Of a DNA stretch of 64,000 bases, positions 11,191-21,075 are shown piece after piece (the stretch's first letter is position 1; the number at the start of each line of letters is the position of its first letter). This DNA comes from Alitta virens. Taxonomy: Eukaryota; Annelida; Polychaeta; Phyllodocida; Nereididae. The stretch lies in assembly GCA_932294295.1 (NCBI GenBank), contig OW028584.1, positions 8,378,407 to 8,442,406 on the forward strand. Reading direction: 5' to 3'. The notes below the pieces were generated by a model. The model was not told where the DNA came from, did not search any database, and was given only the letters and a program-made list of their open reading frames with translations. A program made the position numbers and the translations under genes.

Positions 11191-11295
11191 TGTATTTTTT
11201 CTCATTAGAAAAATTTGTTTTCTCGTTAGAACGAGTTATTTTTTCATTAGAACCATTTATTTTCTCAGTAAAACGAGATTTATTTTGTTAGAAAT
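11191..11295. repeat. Palindromic TCTCGTTAGAACGAG array
   Basis: A third array of the unit described at 4981, here in the opposite orientation (TTTTCTCATTAGAA, TCTCGTTAGAACGAG). It is followed by a GGCTGTAGCT phrase like the flank of the 6941-7146 copy, which supports a common family. Confidence 0.6.
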
Positions 11296-11423
11296 TACTA
11301 ACTTCCCCCCCTCACAGGCGGCTGTAGCTTATTATTTTATGCATATCCAGGCATGCACCTAACATGCTCACATCTACCCTGCAAAGAACATCTCAATATC
11401 AGAAGCACCAGAAATAACGTAAT

Positions 11424-11570
11424 TTGTCAAATATAGCCAAGAAATTTTCTTTGATTGCTTTAAGTGAGACGTGGTTTAGAGGGGGTGATGCTGAATTGTA
11501 TAATATCCAGGGTTACAGTATTGAAAGTGTTCACCGATCCAGGTCCATTGTTGTTGCAGCCTTGCAGACA
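11424..11570 (+). pseudogene. LINE endonuclease-domain fragment
   Basis: The open frame reads SLIALSETWFRGGDAELY near residues 9-26, the form expected for the APE-type endonuclease of CR1/L2-like LINE ORF2 proteins, where a Ser-Glu-Thr-Trp block carries the catalytic Glu. It is followed by a GYSIESVHRSRS segment matching the next conserved block. Similarity stops near 11570, and the rest of the frame (to 11645) is not recognised. No reverse transcriptase follows, so this is a short dead fragment of a non-LTR retrotransposon. Confidence 0.6.
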
Positions 11571-11649
11571 TGCACTGTATCACATAATCCCAACCTTTTG
11601 AACCTTCTATCAAGATCAACAACATCACCCTTGATACACCAGTGAAAAT

Positions 11650-13457
11650 CTAAATATCAAAGTCCATAGTTTTCTGCCTGCCTGCAGCCTTAAAGGGGGC
11701 AATACACTCTCAAATGATTCTCCAAGTATTAATTAGTCCTTAGCATAAAAATAGCCCCTCTAGAAGGAAACTGAGGACTTGGTCTTCATCATCACCTGGC
11801 CTGAACCCTGCCAAAATATAAATTTACAGGCAAAACAGGAGCTGGACATGGCTGCAGATATACCAGAGTTTGCTGAACCTGTTGGATGTCAGTTAAAAAT
11901 GATTTAAGGCCCATAATGCTTTTTACATGTTTTATCTATTAAAGTAAATTACTAGAAATACATTTCAGATTATTGAGAAAATAAACATTTTTCATTGATT
12001 TTTTTGTTTCTTGGTGGAGAAATGACTCTAAAATGATGTTTCTGGTTATACATTTTGCAAATGGTTTCATAATTTTGGCTATATTTGGGAAATAAAACAT
12101 ACTTTGGATAATAACTTCAGACAGCATTTTTCACATTTTCGTTTGTAATATTCTTTTGATGGGCCAACAATGACTGCAAACTTGTGCAGAAGGTATACTT
12201 TCTTTCATGTGTTTCATATGCCTGGTTATTGAATGGTTTGGAAAATCCATTCAGAAACTATCCACAATAATTGTGTTTGCAAATGGTTTCATAATTTTGG
12301 CTATATTTTACCAATGACTTCAGACGCACTGTGCAACCAATCAAACAGAACAAATCTCCAGTCTCTACAATACGGCTAGTGGTACTTCCATTATTAGGGG
12401 ATAACAGGGAGAATTTCAGTTTGACAAAAATACCTCAATACATATAGTAAGTGGGAAAACAGTTAAATGCCAGCTATACAAATGTCTGAAAGTGTACAGT
12501 GACATGTTGCGCTCATATTATCAGCTCATACTTTGTGATCGCTTGTTAAAAATAAGGGAACAATAGGTTGAAGTCGTAGATAACAGGACGTGAATGGCTG
12601 CTCTGAAGGAGCAATGTTTGCCGACTCATTAGCAAGTGACAGGCACTACACGGGCTCCAGCCAATGACACTCAGTTTCGACTCACTACCATATTTACTGC
12701 TTTTCTACCGTAGGATCAGTAATAGTTCAGCATCAGGATATAACCAATACAAATGTTAGTTAACTCCCGACTGTGAGGGATATAACTAACTTATACTCCC
12801 TCTGGCATCTTTACTAATTTGTTTGATTGTTTGTTTTTACTGCCTTTATAATATAATTATGCAAGACAAGTTCAGTTTGCACTCAGGAGGAGTTAACTAA
12901 CATTTTTGCTGGTTATTGCCCACTTAGAACAATAGATGCATTTCCAAAGATGTTTGGCCAACCACTGACTGATTTTATCAGCATTTCGTTGACTTAAATA
13001 TTTTGTATCTTATCTGACCGCTATTTACTTTAAAGTGCATGCCTTAACAAATTTTCATCGGAATATAGCAAAATTGACATGGGTTATATGGCCGACCAAT
13101 TCACATGACACTACTTAGCAAATAGGCCTATGTATCTCACTTCGCATTAGACACAAAACTCTTTTGAATTTATAGTTGTAACATGAAATATACTGAAAGT
13201 CTGGTGAATGACCACAGCTGCGATGTGCAATGATTCCAACAGCGCCATGATCTGTCTGTGGATGTGATGATGGCAGAGGGGCTTGTTGTGATGGAAAGGC
13301 GAATGTGTCTGTCTGGGCACAGCATGTGGCACTTACCTTTCTATCGCTCATGTGTTGCTGTGCTTCCCTGCTCATGCCAGAATGAACAGTTATATGGCCG
13401 ACGTAGTTTGCAAGGCATGTGGCTAGCGACTGTCTGGCCCCAGTGCTGCATGCTCAC
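11650..13457. other. Intergenic, no gene recognised
   Basis: Mostly AT-rich DNA. A roughly 35-bp phrase (GCAAATGGTTTCATAATTTTGGC and neighbours) occurs at about 12055-12082 and again at 12279-12303, indicating a local duplication. No exon signals were convincing. Confidence 0.4.
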
Positions 13458-13498
13458 CTGGACGACCTGAGCTGCGCGGCCGCTGTCAGTGGCCACAT
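13458..13498 (-). CDS. Candidate CpG-rich first coding exon
   Basis: On the minus strand an ATG at 13498-13496 opens a 41-bp segment (MWPLTAAAQLRSS) ending in CAG followed by GTGAGC (13457-13452), a good donor. The local sequence holds CpGs and a GCGGCCGC site, unusual for this AT-rich window. It lies just left of a hAT element. There is no evidence for an acceptor partner or a protein family, so this is only a lead. Confidence 0.2.
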
Positions 13499-13546
13499 TA
13501 TTCTGGTTACCATCACGCCATTGTGACTGCCATTTTTTACTTTATT

Positions 13547-14518
13547 CAGGGTTGGCAACCTTAACCCACCCACCAGGTTTACCCCGGTTTAACCCATATT
13601 AAACCCGCGTTGGGCTAAATAGACATTTTGCCCAAAGTGGGTAAAACCTGGGTTAAAACTCATAATTTTACTTATAATCAGTATAAAAAGTGCAGGAAAG
13701 ACAAAACAATATTTAAATTATTGTATCTGAAACATTAAACTTGGCGCAGATGATGCTTCATGATCAATGGTTGTGACACCCAATTTGCAATTGTGAAAAC
13801 ACTAAATTACATGATGGTATAACAATTTGTTTCGCCATTTTGTTAGCTTTAAAATTATATTCTTTGTAATTCAGCAGACAAGGACATGTAACATAACATT
13901 TTTTCAAACTAAAATAGCATGGTCCCATGTGCTATAGTTTTCATAAGAATTGAACTTCTATAATTTGAAGTCACTTTTTGTCAGTCTGTACGATTGTCTG
14001 TAGATCATTATAAGTCTCTGAACTATAATTCAGGAATTGCATTCTTCAATTGATACTCATGCCCATAAGATGTGTAAAGCTCAGTGATAGCCAATTAAAT
14101 AAAGTTTAAGAAAGAAAATCTTCTTTTTCTTCATATATTCACTGTTTTATATATTTCAAGGGGCCCATAGTAGGGGGTGGGCACCAGCTGGGCTTCCAAC
14201 CACTGGGTCCTGGGTTCATTTCCCAATCGAGCCTTATTAAGTTGGATGGCTTTTTCATCCATCATCTCATTGCCATGGTTCCTGCCTGCCCTAATCAGCC
14301 CATCGGGTGCAGAAATACATGAATTAAAGCCCTTATCTAACCACCACCCATTTATGTATTTCTACTAATTTGGAATCCCATGCATTGAGCTTGTAGGAAG
14401 GTTTTGGCCAGGTTTAACCACTTCTGCCAAGGTTCAACCCATTTTGCCCAGGTTATACCCAGGTTTTACCCACTGGGCTGGGCAAAATTGATTTAACTCG
14501 TGTTAAAGTCCAACCATG
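13547..14518. mobile_element. hAT-type non-autonomous element containing a SINE
   Basis: The left end CAGGGTTGGCAACCTTAACC and right end (CCAACCATG) match those of the shorter hAT MITE at 20774-21067. The bounding 8-bp sequences ACTTTATT and ATTTTAAT agree at six of eight positions, as expected for an old hAT target duplication. The interior near each end is rich in AACCC/GGGTT phrases. The element is lengthened by the SINE at 14158-14350. No transposase is present. Confidence 0.7.
14158..14350 (+). mobile_element. tRNA-derived SINE nested in the hAT element
   Basis: A copy of the SINE family best seen at 47821-47988. It has a decayed tRNA-like head, a B-box-like GGGTTCATTTCCC (14212-14224), and a body with CATTGCCATGGTTCCTGCCT and GTGCAGAAATAC. 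It is bracketed by TTTATATATTTC (14146-14157) and TTTATGTATTTC (14351-14362), an 11/12 match. The MITE at 20774 carries a single uninterrupted version of this site, confirming the insertion and target duplication. The tail is CCACCACCCA. A short open frame across it (14177-14368) is not a gene. Confidence 0.8.
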
Positions 14519-15063
14519 ATTTTAATGCTACAACGTATTGCTGTCTGTAAACTATCAAAATATACTGAGCACAGTACACTGTATAGGCAAGATGGCAGTG
14601 TCAGTGATTTATTTTCAGTTTAACAGGAAAGAAAAATACATACAAATTATATTTTATTTTTATGTCAACAGGTCCGTGAAATCCAAAGATTTATATTTTA
14701 AGTTAAAATAGTAATCAATTAACATTTCAGTGTTCTGTTAACTTCTGTTAGAAAATTTGATCTAATAGGCAAATAGAATAGTAGATGCGAATACGTTTGA
14801 TTTGTATTGTGAAGTGTGGCACACAGTTAAAATTAGATATTTTTTTATATTTTCAGGTAATGCAGACATACTATCGATATTAAGGGAAGCAAAGTAAATG
14901 GGGTGACCCTCGTCCATACAGTCAAAAGGGTTTTAGGATCACCTGGTAACCTTTTGGAAACCTATTTAACTCGGCAATGCTGAAAACTTTTAACAAATTT
15001 TTTAGCAGTAATTGTCACATGATGAGCATATGAGATTTTCATATCTTGTATGATTTATGTTTC
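14519..15063. other. Intergenic, nothing recognised
   Basis: AT-rich DNA with no supported gene or repeat. Confidence 0.4.
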
Positions 15064-15225
15064 AGGTCAACCACTTGTCAGACACGAAAAGCTTCAAGTC
15101 AGATGTGATTCCACCAGCCAACACACGACTGCTTCAGGCAAACTTGGAAATGCTTCCTTCAGGAGTGTTTAGTAGAAAAAGTATCTGTTCTGTTAAAGAT
15201 CATAGAATCAATCATATTATAATAA
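15064..15225 (+). repeat. Interspersed repeat (AGGTCAACCACT family), copy 1
   Basis: Shares AGGTCAACCACTTGTCAGAC, CCACCAGCCAACACA, CCTTCAGGAGTGTTTAGT and AGATCATAGAATCA with the minus-strand copy at 33475-33644. It begins right after a TTTCAG that resembles a splice acceptor, and the plus frame is open (15057-15251), but the second copy does not preserve the frame. A repeat is therefore more likely than an exon. Confidence 0.55.
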
Positions 15226-16394
15226 AAAGAACCAATCTACTTGTATTATAAATATATAAATCATATGTTGTTGCCTAATTAGGAGACTATAATAAAACCC
15301 AACCACAGTGGTGGGTCAGCTCAATGAAACTCATGAGTGGACTGACGGTGCAAGAACTCCAAGTGGCGAAGCCACCAGTGAGTTCTGAAGCCAGACACCT
15401 TTTCATATTTATATCCCACACTTTTACAGATATATTTTCAGTAATTTTAGCAGAGAAAAATACGAAATTAAGAATTTTATATTGACCAATTTCTTGTACT
15501 TTTCATATTGATAATCCTACACAAACAGTGAGGATCAAAAATCGTATTAATATTCATGAAGACCTCAGCAAGCAATCACAGAAGAGAACCAAGCAAACGC
15601 TGCCAAACAGACAGACTTCACAATATCTTCCCATTCAAAAGTTTGAAGGCTTTTTTTTTAGATTGCATAAATTTGTTTAAAAAAACTTTAATTTTATTCA
15701 TGTAGGAAGATATGTTTCCTCATTTAATGTGAAAAAGTGCATAATTTATTCAGAAACCATGCCTTAGTGCAATAAAATTCCTCAGTGCCACCAATTTGCA
15801 TGCATTTGGTCTCCATGGCAACCACGTTGTAAATGTTTGATTTTTAGTTGAGCAGATTGTTTTGTCGGTAAAAACGAATTGCCGTTTCAGATAAACAATG
15901 AGCAACTGTAAGTGAATTTGAAAAGAAAGGCAATTCAGCTTTAAACCAGTCTTTATTTGATCAAAATCGGTCAAGAATTGGCAAAGTTGTGGCCATGTTC
16001 CAGTTTGAAAGGGGCAAAGTGAAAGTGCTTTGCACTAGCTCACCTAGATATGACCAATATGACCACTGCAGACAACTTTTATTTTAAAATTACCTTGACA
16101 TACCACTTAGTTAAAACCAATTTTTTATTTCATGAAAAGTGTATAATTGGCAAAGCTGTGGTCCCAGTGTAGAAAGTGAAAGTGAAACTTATCAGCCAGA
16201 ATTTGTCTGTCCACTATTTAAATTGGGGATAGTAGATCACAATTTATATTTTATGTTGCTGTTTCCAATGGGCTTTCTATGAGGAACACAGTCAAGTATG
16301 GGATATTAAAATTTATAGATAGATAGATATGAGAAGTACAGCCCTCTAAGGCAAGTTCTTGCCACTACAAGGGTTGATTAATGAGGTGAGAGAG
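15226..16394. other. Intergenic, nothing firm
   Basis: No supported gene. The segments near 15955-16020 and 16085-16150 share phrases such as AATTGGCAAAG and GTGGCCATG/GTGGTCCCA, suggesting a small local duplication. Confidence 0.35.
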
Positions 16395-16620
16395 AGAGGA
16401 GGAGTCCACCCATGGCACACATTTACCCCATTGAGTGGGATCTTTTACTTGCCTCAGCATAGACACCGATTACAAAGGACCACCAATTTAACGTCGCATC
16501 CGAATGACATCCAGCTGGGATGATGCTCATGAAAGGTTGCCTGGGCCTGGGATTGAACCCGGGACCTTCAGAGGAGCAGGCGAGCATCTTACCACTAAAT
16601 ATGACAGTCACCTCAGTCAA
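16395..16620 (-). mobile_element. tRNA-derived SINE, second family
   Basis: On the minus strand the tRNA-like head has an A-box-like TTAGTGGTAAGATG (16598-16585) and a B box GGTTCAATCCC (16559-16549). The body follows toward lower coordinates and includes AGCTGGATGTCATTCGGATG. The copy at 46190-46360 shares the head layout and the AGCTGGATGTCA body. Pol III-type internal promoter boxes followed by a non-tRNA body define it as a SINE, not a tRNA gene. Confidence 0.65.
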
Positions 16621-16623
16621 GAA

Positions 16624-16775
16624 GTGAGCTTATGTCGTGGTCACTGTGACCTCACCAGACACTCATCGTGTGATGTCAAACATGACACATCACAGTGAAA
16701 TCATGATGAGGTCATATTGTGATCTCACAACTGTGAGTTCCGTGTGAGCTAACTGTGAGGTCAGCTGTATGACCC
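16624..16775. repeat. GTGACCTCAC / GTGAGGTCA minisatellite, array 1
   Basis: Irregular units of GTGACCTCAC, GTGAGCT and GTGAGGTCA in both orientations, giving many overlapping small palindromes such as TGACCTCAC with GTGAGGTCA. A second array lies at 17177-17332. Each array is rich in AGGTCA/TGACCT, the nuclear-receptor half-site sequence. Confidence 0.6.
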
Positions 16776-17039
16776 ACCACAGATGGCGTTGCAAGCCCAT
16801 TGATTACAGGCCAGCTAAAAACAGAAACTATAAATAGAACTGCTGCTTTATTGTGATCCTTTCAAATAAATACCAGGAGCAGTGGCATCCAAAGTGTAAT
16901 GGTTGGAATGCCTGCTCTGATAACAAATACCTTTGATATATGAATTATATTGTAATGTAGGATTTGATAAAAGTGGCTTTACTATTCCAACTTGTTAATT
17001 TTGTTTCATTATAACAAGACTAGGCTACCTAGTTTCAAT

Positions 17040-17140
17040 GTGACTGGCTGTTGTAGTGGTTAGGGTGTAGAACTGTTAGGTTTAGGCTAGCTAGGTAGGG
17101 TTGTAGGTTCAAACCCAGCTTGGGGCAATCATGAATCATG
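17040..17140 (+). mobile_element. tRNA-like SINE head
   Basis: TGTTGTAGTGGTTAGGGTG (17051 onward) resembles an A box and TAGGTTCAAACCC (about 17105-17117) a B box, about 50 bp apart, followed by non-tRNA sequence. This is probably another old SINE copy; no tail or target duplication was identified. Confidence 0.5.
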
Positions 17141-17176
17141 AAGGGTGTTCTTGGAGTTTTTTGTTTTCTTTCATGG

Positions 17177-17332
17177 GGCTCACAGTTAGGTCATACTGTG
17201 ACCTCACAGAGTGAGTTCACTGCACGAATAAACTGCGAGGAAGCACTTTTAACTCACAGAGACCTCACCAGGTGAGCTCTCCGTGAAGGTTCTGTGACCT
17301 AACAGTGAGCTCACTGTGAGGTCAAATTCTTG
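17177..17332. repeat. GTGACCTCAC / GTGAGGTCA minisatellite, array 2
   Basis: Same unit vocabulary as 16624-16775, about 400 bp away and separated by the SINE-like head at 17040. The two arrays may be one older array split by insertions. Confidence 0.6.
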
Positions 17333-17454
17333 ACTGGGACAAGTCTAGTTGAATTCCTTTGTCACATTTTCATTTTAATACTATACCAAATGTATGCATG
17401 CATTTGAATTTGGCTTTAATATGTATAATGCTCAGCCATTTATGTACATCTGTA

Positions 17455-17730
17455 CGAGTCTCATGTTGAAGTGAATAAACATAATTTGATTCTAACTGCA
17501 TGACTCTGACTCATGTTGTACAGTAAATGATATGCCCAAGTGCATCTTTGTATGCACATGCACCTATTAGATGCACTTTGAATGTACATGCATGTGCATG
17601 CAAACATGCATACATGCACCTTGTTGTGCATCTGCACATGCACCTTTAGATGCACATGTAGATAATAATGCACGTGGAGATATAGCTGCATGTGCAGAGA
17701 AGAATGGCACATGCGCATGTGCATGCCATT
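17455..17730 (+). repeat. TGCATG-rich interspersed repeat, copy 1
   Basis: A flank with TTTGATTCTAACTGCATGAC and CATGTTGTACAGTAAAT leads into about 190 bp dominated by TGCATG, TGCACATG and ATGCACCTTT. The reverse-oriented copy at 33005-33260 has the same flank and the same order of phrases. Open frames on both strands (M-H-rich or C-M-rich) are low-complexity by-products. Confidence 0.7.
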
Positions 17731-17840
17731 TTGAGGAATTTATATCTCGTTGGCTGTTGCTATGACTTGTGACTTATAAGCCAGTAGGGCTGGGTAGTCA
17801 TTGTTTTGATATTTTTGACTACAGGTCAATAAAGATTTAT

Positions 17841-17861
17841 ACATACATACATACATACATA
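17841..17861 (+). repeat. TACA microsatellite
   Basis: Five uninterrupted ACAT/TACA units in an otherwise unremarkable AT-rich segment. Confidence 0.85.
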
Positions 17862-18224
17862 GCTGCCTTTTCTGATGACAAGGGAGTTTAAAGTATGATA
17901 TGTTGGCAAATGCCTGTTCTAGCACCACTGCTCCACTATACATAATTATTACATATGCATCTCAGTTTTTAATTGAATAGCCAAGCATGTGCATAATATT
18001 CAAATCATATAAAAAAAAATCGATTTATAAGTCATCAAATTCCTGCTTTATGGAAATTTGCACAACAGTAAAGCTACATGTTTGACACAAAAATCTAAAT
18101 GGTGATATAAATAGTGATTTGAAAAAATACAATGGTCATGTTTTGGTTCCAAAATTTAGTGGCTAAGTATTGATGTGGTCTTTATAGCTGAGAAGAAATA
18201 TGAACAGTGTATACCTTAGATGTC

Positions 18225-19245
18225 TGGTGAATCTCTATATCAATCAAAAACTATGTGTCAAATGGAATGGTTACAAATCACCTCTTTTTACTGCTAAAAA
18301 TTGGGTGAAACGGGGGAATTCTCTCCCCATTGCTCTTTGGAACAGATATGGATGATCTGCTATCCCAGTTACGATCATGCGGAGGTGGCTGCTACATCGT
18401 ACCATATCTCTGCGGTGCACTGTCCTATGCCGATGACATTTGTCTTATCTTTCCCTCAATAGATGGTCTAAACTCAGGACTAATGTTTGTGAAAAATTTT
18501 CTAAACAATTCAATGTATCCTTTAATGGTGACAAGAGCCAGTTGATTAAATTCTCTGGTGGACAACAAAGCCATAACTTCCAAGGGAGCACATTTACATG
18601 TAAAGTTGCCAAGTGAATTGCACAGACTATGTGGTGCACCTAGGTCACAAACTTTTCTCAAATCTGTTTCAAGATGACCTGGAGAGCATAGTGAGAAATC
18701 TCAACTGACTATTTAACATATTCAGGGCCAAATTTCAATGCATCCCAGCACAAGTGAAAAATACTTTGTCTGTGGCGTATAGCATGTCATTGTATGGAAT
18801 ATAACTGTGTGACCTTCAGAAGTGTCACAAACTACATGTGGCATACAGGAAGAGCATCAGAACATTGTGGGGTCTTCCTTACAGAACCCACTGCAGTCTA
18901 CTACCTTGTATTACCAAAAGCAATTGTTCAGTGCACATGTGCATTAAACGGTTCATCAAATTTGCAAATAGTGCACTGCACCATGAATTCCCAGTTGTCA
19001 GATATATGCTAGTAACTTATGTGGTCTCAACACTGCTAATCTGGTGAGTTTGGATGTTGCGGAATTATATCATATAGAGGCTGTGAAGCCAATTGCTACA
19101 CACAAGAAGATACTGTCACATGAACAGCTATTAGAGACTTCGTTCTTGTCTCACAAGGACCGTTGTTTTCAATTATGGACAGACATGAATTTTTCCATAA
19201 TTTTGTACAATTGAGGTACAAATAAACATAATAATAATAATAGTG
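18225..19245 (+). pseudogene. LINE ORF2 reverse transcriptase, 3' half, frameshifted
   Basis: Translated in alternating frames, this segment reads as the palm-to-C-terminal part of a non-LTR retrotransposon polymerase: a KWNGY block near 18260, a degraded GTDMDDLL block at 18340, the catalytic SYADDICLI block at 18421-18450, then a KSQLIKFSGGQ block at about 18531-18565. Later come a TLWGLPYRTHC block at 18860-18890 and an FANSALHHEF block near 18965. Several frameshifts and in-frame stops break it. It ends in an ATA-rich tail (19212-19243), typical of a LINE 3' end. Only the 3' part is present, consistent with 5' truncation during insertion. Confidence 0.85.
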
Positions 19246-19370
19246 AGGTGGTCATAACAATGAGGTGGTCTTAACAGTAAGGTGGTTTTGATAATGAAGT
19301 TTACTTAATAGTGAGATGGTTTTAATAGTAAGGTAGTCTTAATAATAAAGTGGTTCTGACAAAGATATCT
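19241..19370 (+). repeat. Minisatellite, unit about 18-20 bp (AGTGAGGTGGTCTTAAT)
   Basis: About six imperfect units starting at the LINE tail and running to a final GTGGTTCTGAC. The position suggests that it grew from the LINE 3' tail. Confidence 0.65.
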
Positions 19371-19563
19371 ATCATAAACTCTAATCTTTCGTGCATGCCT
19401 TCCCAAGGAGATCAGTGATCCCCTCTTCCGAGTTTATTGATGAAATTGTATAGAAGTCTGATTGGCAGTGCAGCAAAGTGTTTTACTTAAGAAATAAGGA
19501 AATAAAGACGAAGAAAATAACAATGAAAATATATTGCGTTAGGGAATATGCAATTGAGGAATT

Positions 19564-19650
19564 GAGGGGTCAATCAAGTAAAGTAACATAAAAAACCCTT
19601 CTATGAAACCCTAGAGGGATTTCCATGTTACTTTACTTCATTGACCCCTC
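19564..19650. repeat. 26-bp inverted repeat (25/26) with 35-nt loop
   Basis: Arms 19564-19589 and 19625-19650 are complementary at 25 of 26 positions and begin GAGGGGTCAAT. The loop contains a further short pairing of CCCTTCT with AGAGGG. It could form a strong hairpin in RNA. If the minus-strand gene ending at 20498 uses the AATAAA-like signal at 19695-19690, the hairpin lies just beyond it. Confidence 0.65.
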
Positions 19651-19689
19651 ACTGTACACTTAGATAATTATGTCCTAAAATATACAATC

Positions 19690-19695
19690 TTTATT
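19690..19695 (-). terminator. Candidate poly(A) signal AATAAA
   Basis: TTTATT on plus gives AATAAA on minus, about 800 bp downstream of the stop codon of the minus-strand terminal exon 20498-20722. Such hexamers are frequent in AT-rich DNA, so the assignment is tentative. Confidence 0.2.
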
Positions 19696-20497
19696 TGAGG
19701 CATATGTCACAAACATACAGTCTGAAGAGATGTCTGATATGTTCCTGTACATTATAGACAAGGTTCTAGAACAAGACTGCCTTTGTTTATTTGTAAGCTT
19801 TGGTTTTTGTTAGTTTGATCGGACATTGAAAGCTTCATTTTATGAGGGTCTATTAACAAACAAGGCCTCGACGATTATATCCCAAGTGTCGTCGTTCTCA
19901 ATGACCATTGACATAAACACTGTGTGCTGTCACCTCACAGCACAGTGACATAATTATGGACATTCTTTGGTTAAACTATGTTGCTGATAGGCTGAGCATA
20001 GACTTAAGAAATCTACTCTTAAATTCATATTTTTTAGTTTAGGCTTTTTTCTAAATTACCAGCTGTCAGAACAAGAATTGCATAAAGTCGGCACATGAAC
20101 ATCTTTTCGGTAATTTCATTGTTAGACCTTTAATACCATAAGCCAGCCTATAGACTATAAGAGAAATTGATTAACTTACTTTGGGTGAGTAAACGAGCTA
20201 AACATGCACATAATTAGGTCACTGGGCTGTGAGGTGACGACACACAGTGTAAACGCCCTTCTCTAAAAAGTCGCATCCCAGAAAGCATTCCTAATCGTAT
20301 CAACATCAGCATGACGTCGACGATGTTGAAACGATGGCAGCCGATGTAGAAACGATGCTGGCCCGATTTAAAACACTATCTGGGATGGGTCAAAACACAG
20401 ATGAAGAACAAGTTGTCCATCAATATATGCCTTTAAATTAGATACATTGAGTAGAAAACCATTGAAAGCGAGCCTTCAGAACAGAATCAGAAGATGT

Positions 20498-20722
20498 TTA
20501 GATGTCAGTGGTGGGAGTTGTGATGCCATCAGTGGGACCTATTTCCACACTTCTTATTTCTGAGGACGCTCTTTTGATCACTTCCTCATCTTTCTGTCCC
20601 TCTTCTTTCTCCTCTTTTTCCTCTTTCTCCTCTTTTTCCTCTTCATCCTCCTCTTCTTCCCACTTGGTTTCGCTCTTTTCGCACCATGTGCAATGAGACT
20701 GGCATGGGACATGGAATGTCAC
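20498..20722 (-). CDS. Terminal coding exon of an unrecognised host gene, Glu/Lys-rich tail
   Basis: A minus-strand exon starts after TTGTTATTGCAG (acceptor AG at 20724-20723) and reads open for 74 codons to TAA at 20500-20498. The first 21 residues (beginning VTFHVPCQSHCTWC) include a CxxC and a Trp. Then comes a run of Glu, Asp and Lys (residues about 22-48), probably a charged helix or disordered tail, and a Ser/Thr/Pro-ending terminus. Phase 0 at its start matches phase 0 at the end of the exon 28213-28325, which suggests one gene with a large intron of about 7.5 kb filled with transposons. The acidic run is encoded by a GAGGAAAAA-type tract. The plus-strand Ser-rich frame here is a shadow. 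The family is not recognised. Confidence 0.55.
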   Translation of the reverse strand: MTFHVPCQSHCTWCEKSETKWEEEEDEEEKEEKEEKEEKEEGQKDEEVIKRASSEIRSVEIGPTDGITTPTTDI

Positions 20723-20773
20723 CTGCAATAACAATGACCAGATAACCAGATAACCACACTGAAATGTCAATAC

Positions 20774-21067
20774 CAGGGTTGGCAAACTTAACCCACCCAC
20801 CGGGTGGATTAAACCCATTTTACCCATATTATGCTCAGTGTATAAAGCTCAGTGATACCCAGTACAATTTAATAAAGCAAATCTTCTATTTCTCCTTATA
20901 GTCACTGTTTTATGTATTTTTACTTATTTGGAATCCCATGCGTTGAGCTTGTAGGCAAGGTTTAACCCACTTCTGGCTGGGTTAAACCCATTTTGCCCGG
21001 TTTATACCCAGGTTTTACCTGCTGAGCTGGGCAAATTTGATTTAACCTGGGTTAAAGTCCAACCCTG
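20774..21067. mobile_element. hAT MITE, 294 bp
   Basis: Ends CAGGGTTGG (20774-20782) and CCAACCCTG (21059-21067) are inverted repeats that extend into AACCCA-rich arms. They are flanked by 8-bp duplications GTCAATAC (20766-20773) and GACAATAC (21068-21075), 7/8 identical. TIRs beginning CAGGG and 8-bp duplications are hallmarks of hAT elements. It is homologous to both ends and the interior of 13547-14518 and represents the pre-SINE state. It lies about 50 bp upstream of the acceptor of exon 20498-20722, within the intron. Confidence 0.85.
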
Positions 21068-21075
21068 GACAATAC

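Noticed and set aside
13115..13470. Overlapping 86- and 70-residue open frames as a gene
   Set aside because: Antisense frames with no recognisable domain; only the small ATG-to-donor segment at 13458-13498 was kept as a lead.
15057..15251. Exon after TTTCAG
   Set aside because: The segment recurs in reverse at 33475-33644 with the reading frame broken, so it is better explained as a repeat.
17461..17765. Met/His/Cys-rich small protein
   Set aside because: Encoded by the TGCATG repeat; the reverse copy at 33005-33260 does not conserve the frame.
20502..20696. Plus-strand Ser/Phe-rich open frame
   Set aside because: Complement of the Glu/Lys tract of the minus-strand terminal exon; low-complexity shadow with no start or splice support.
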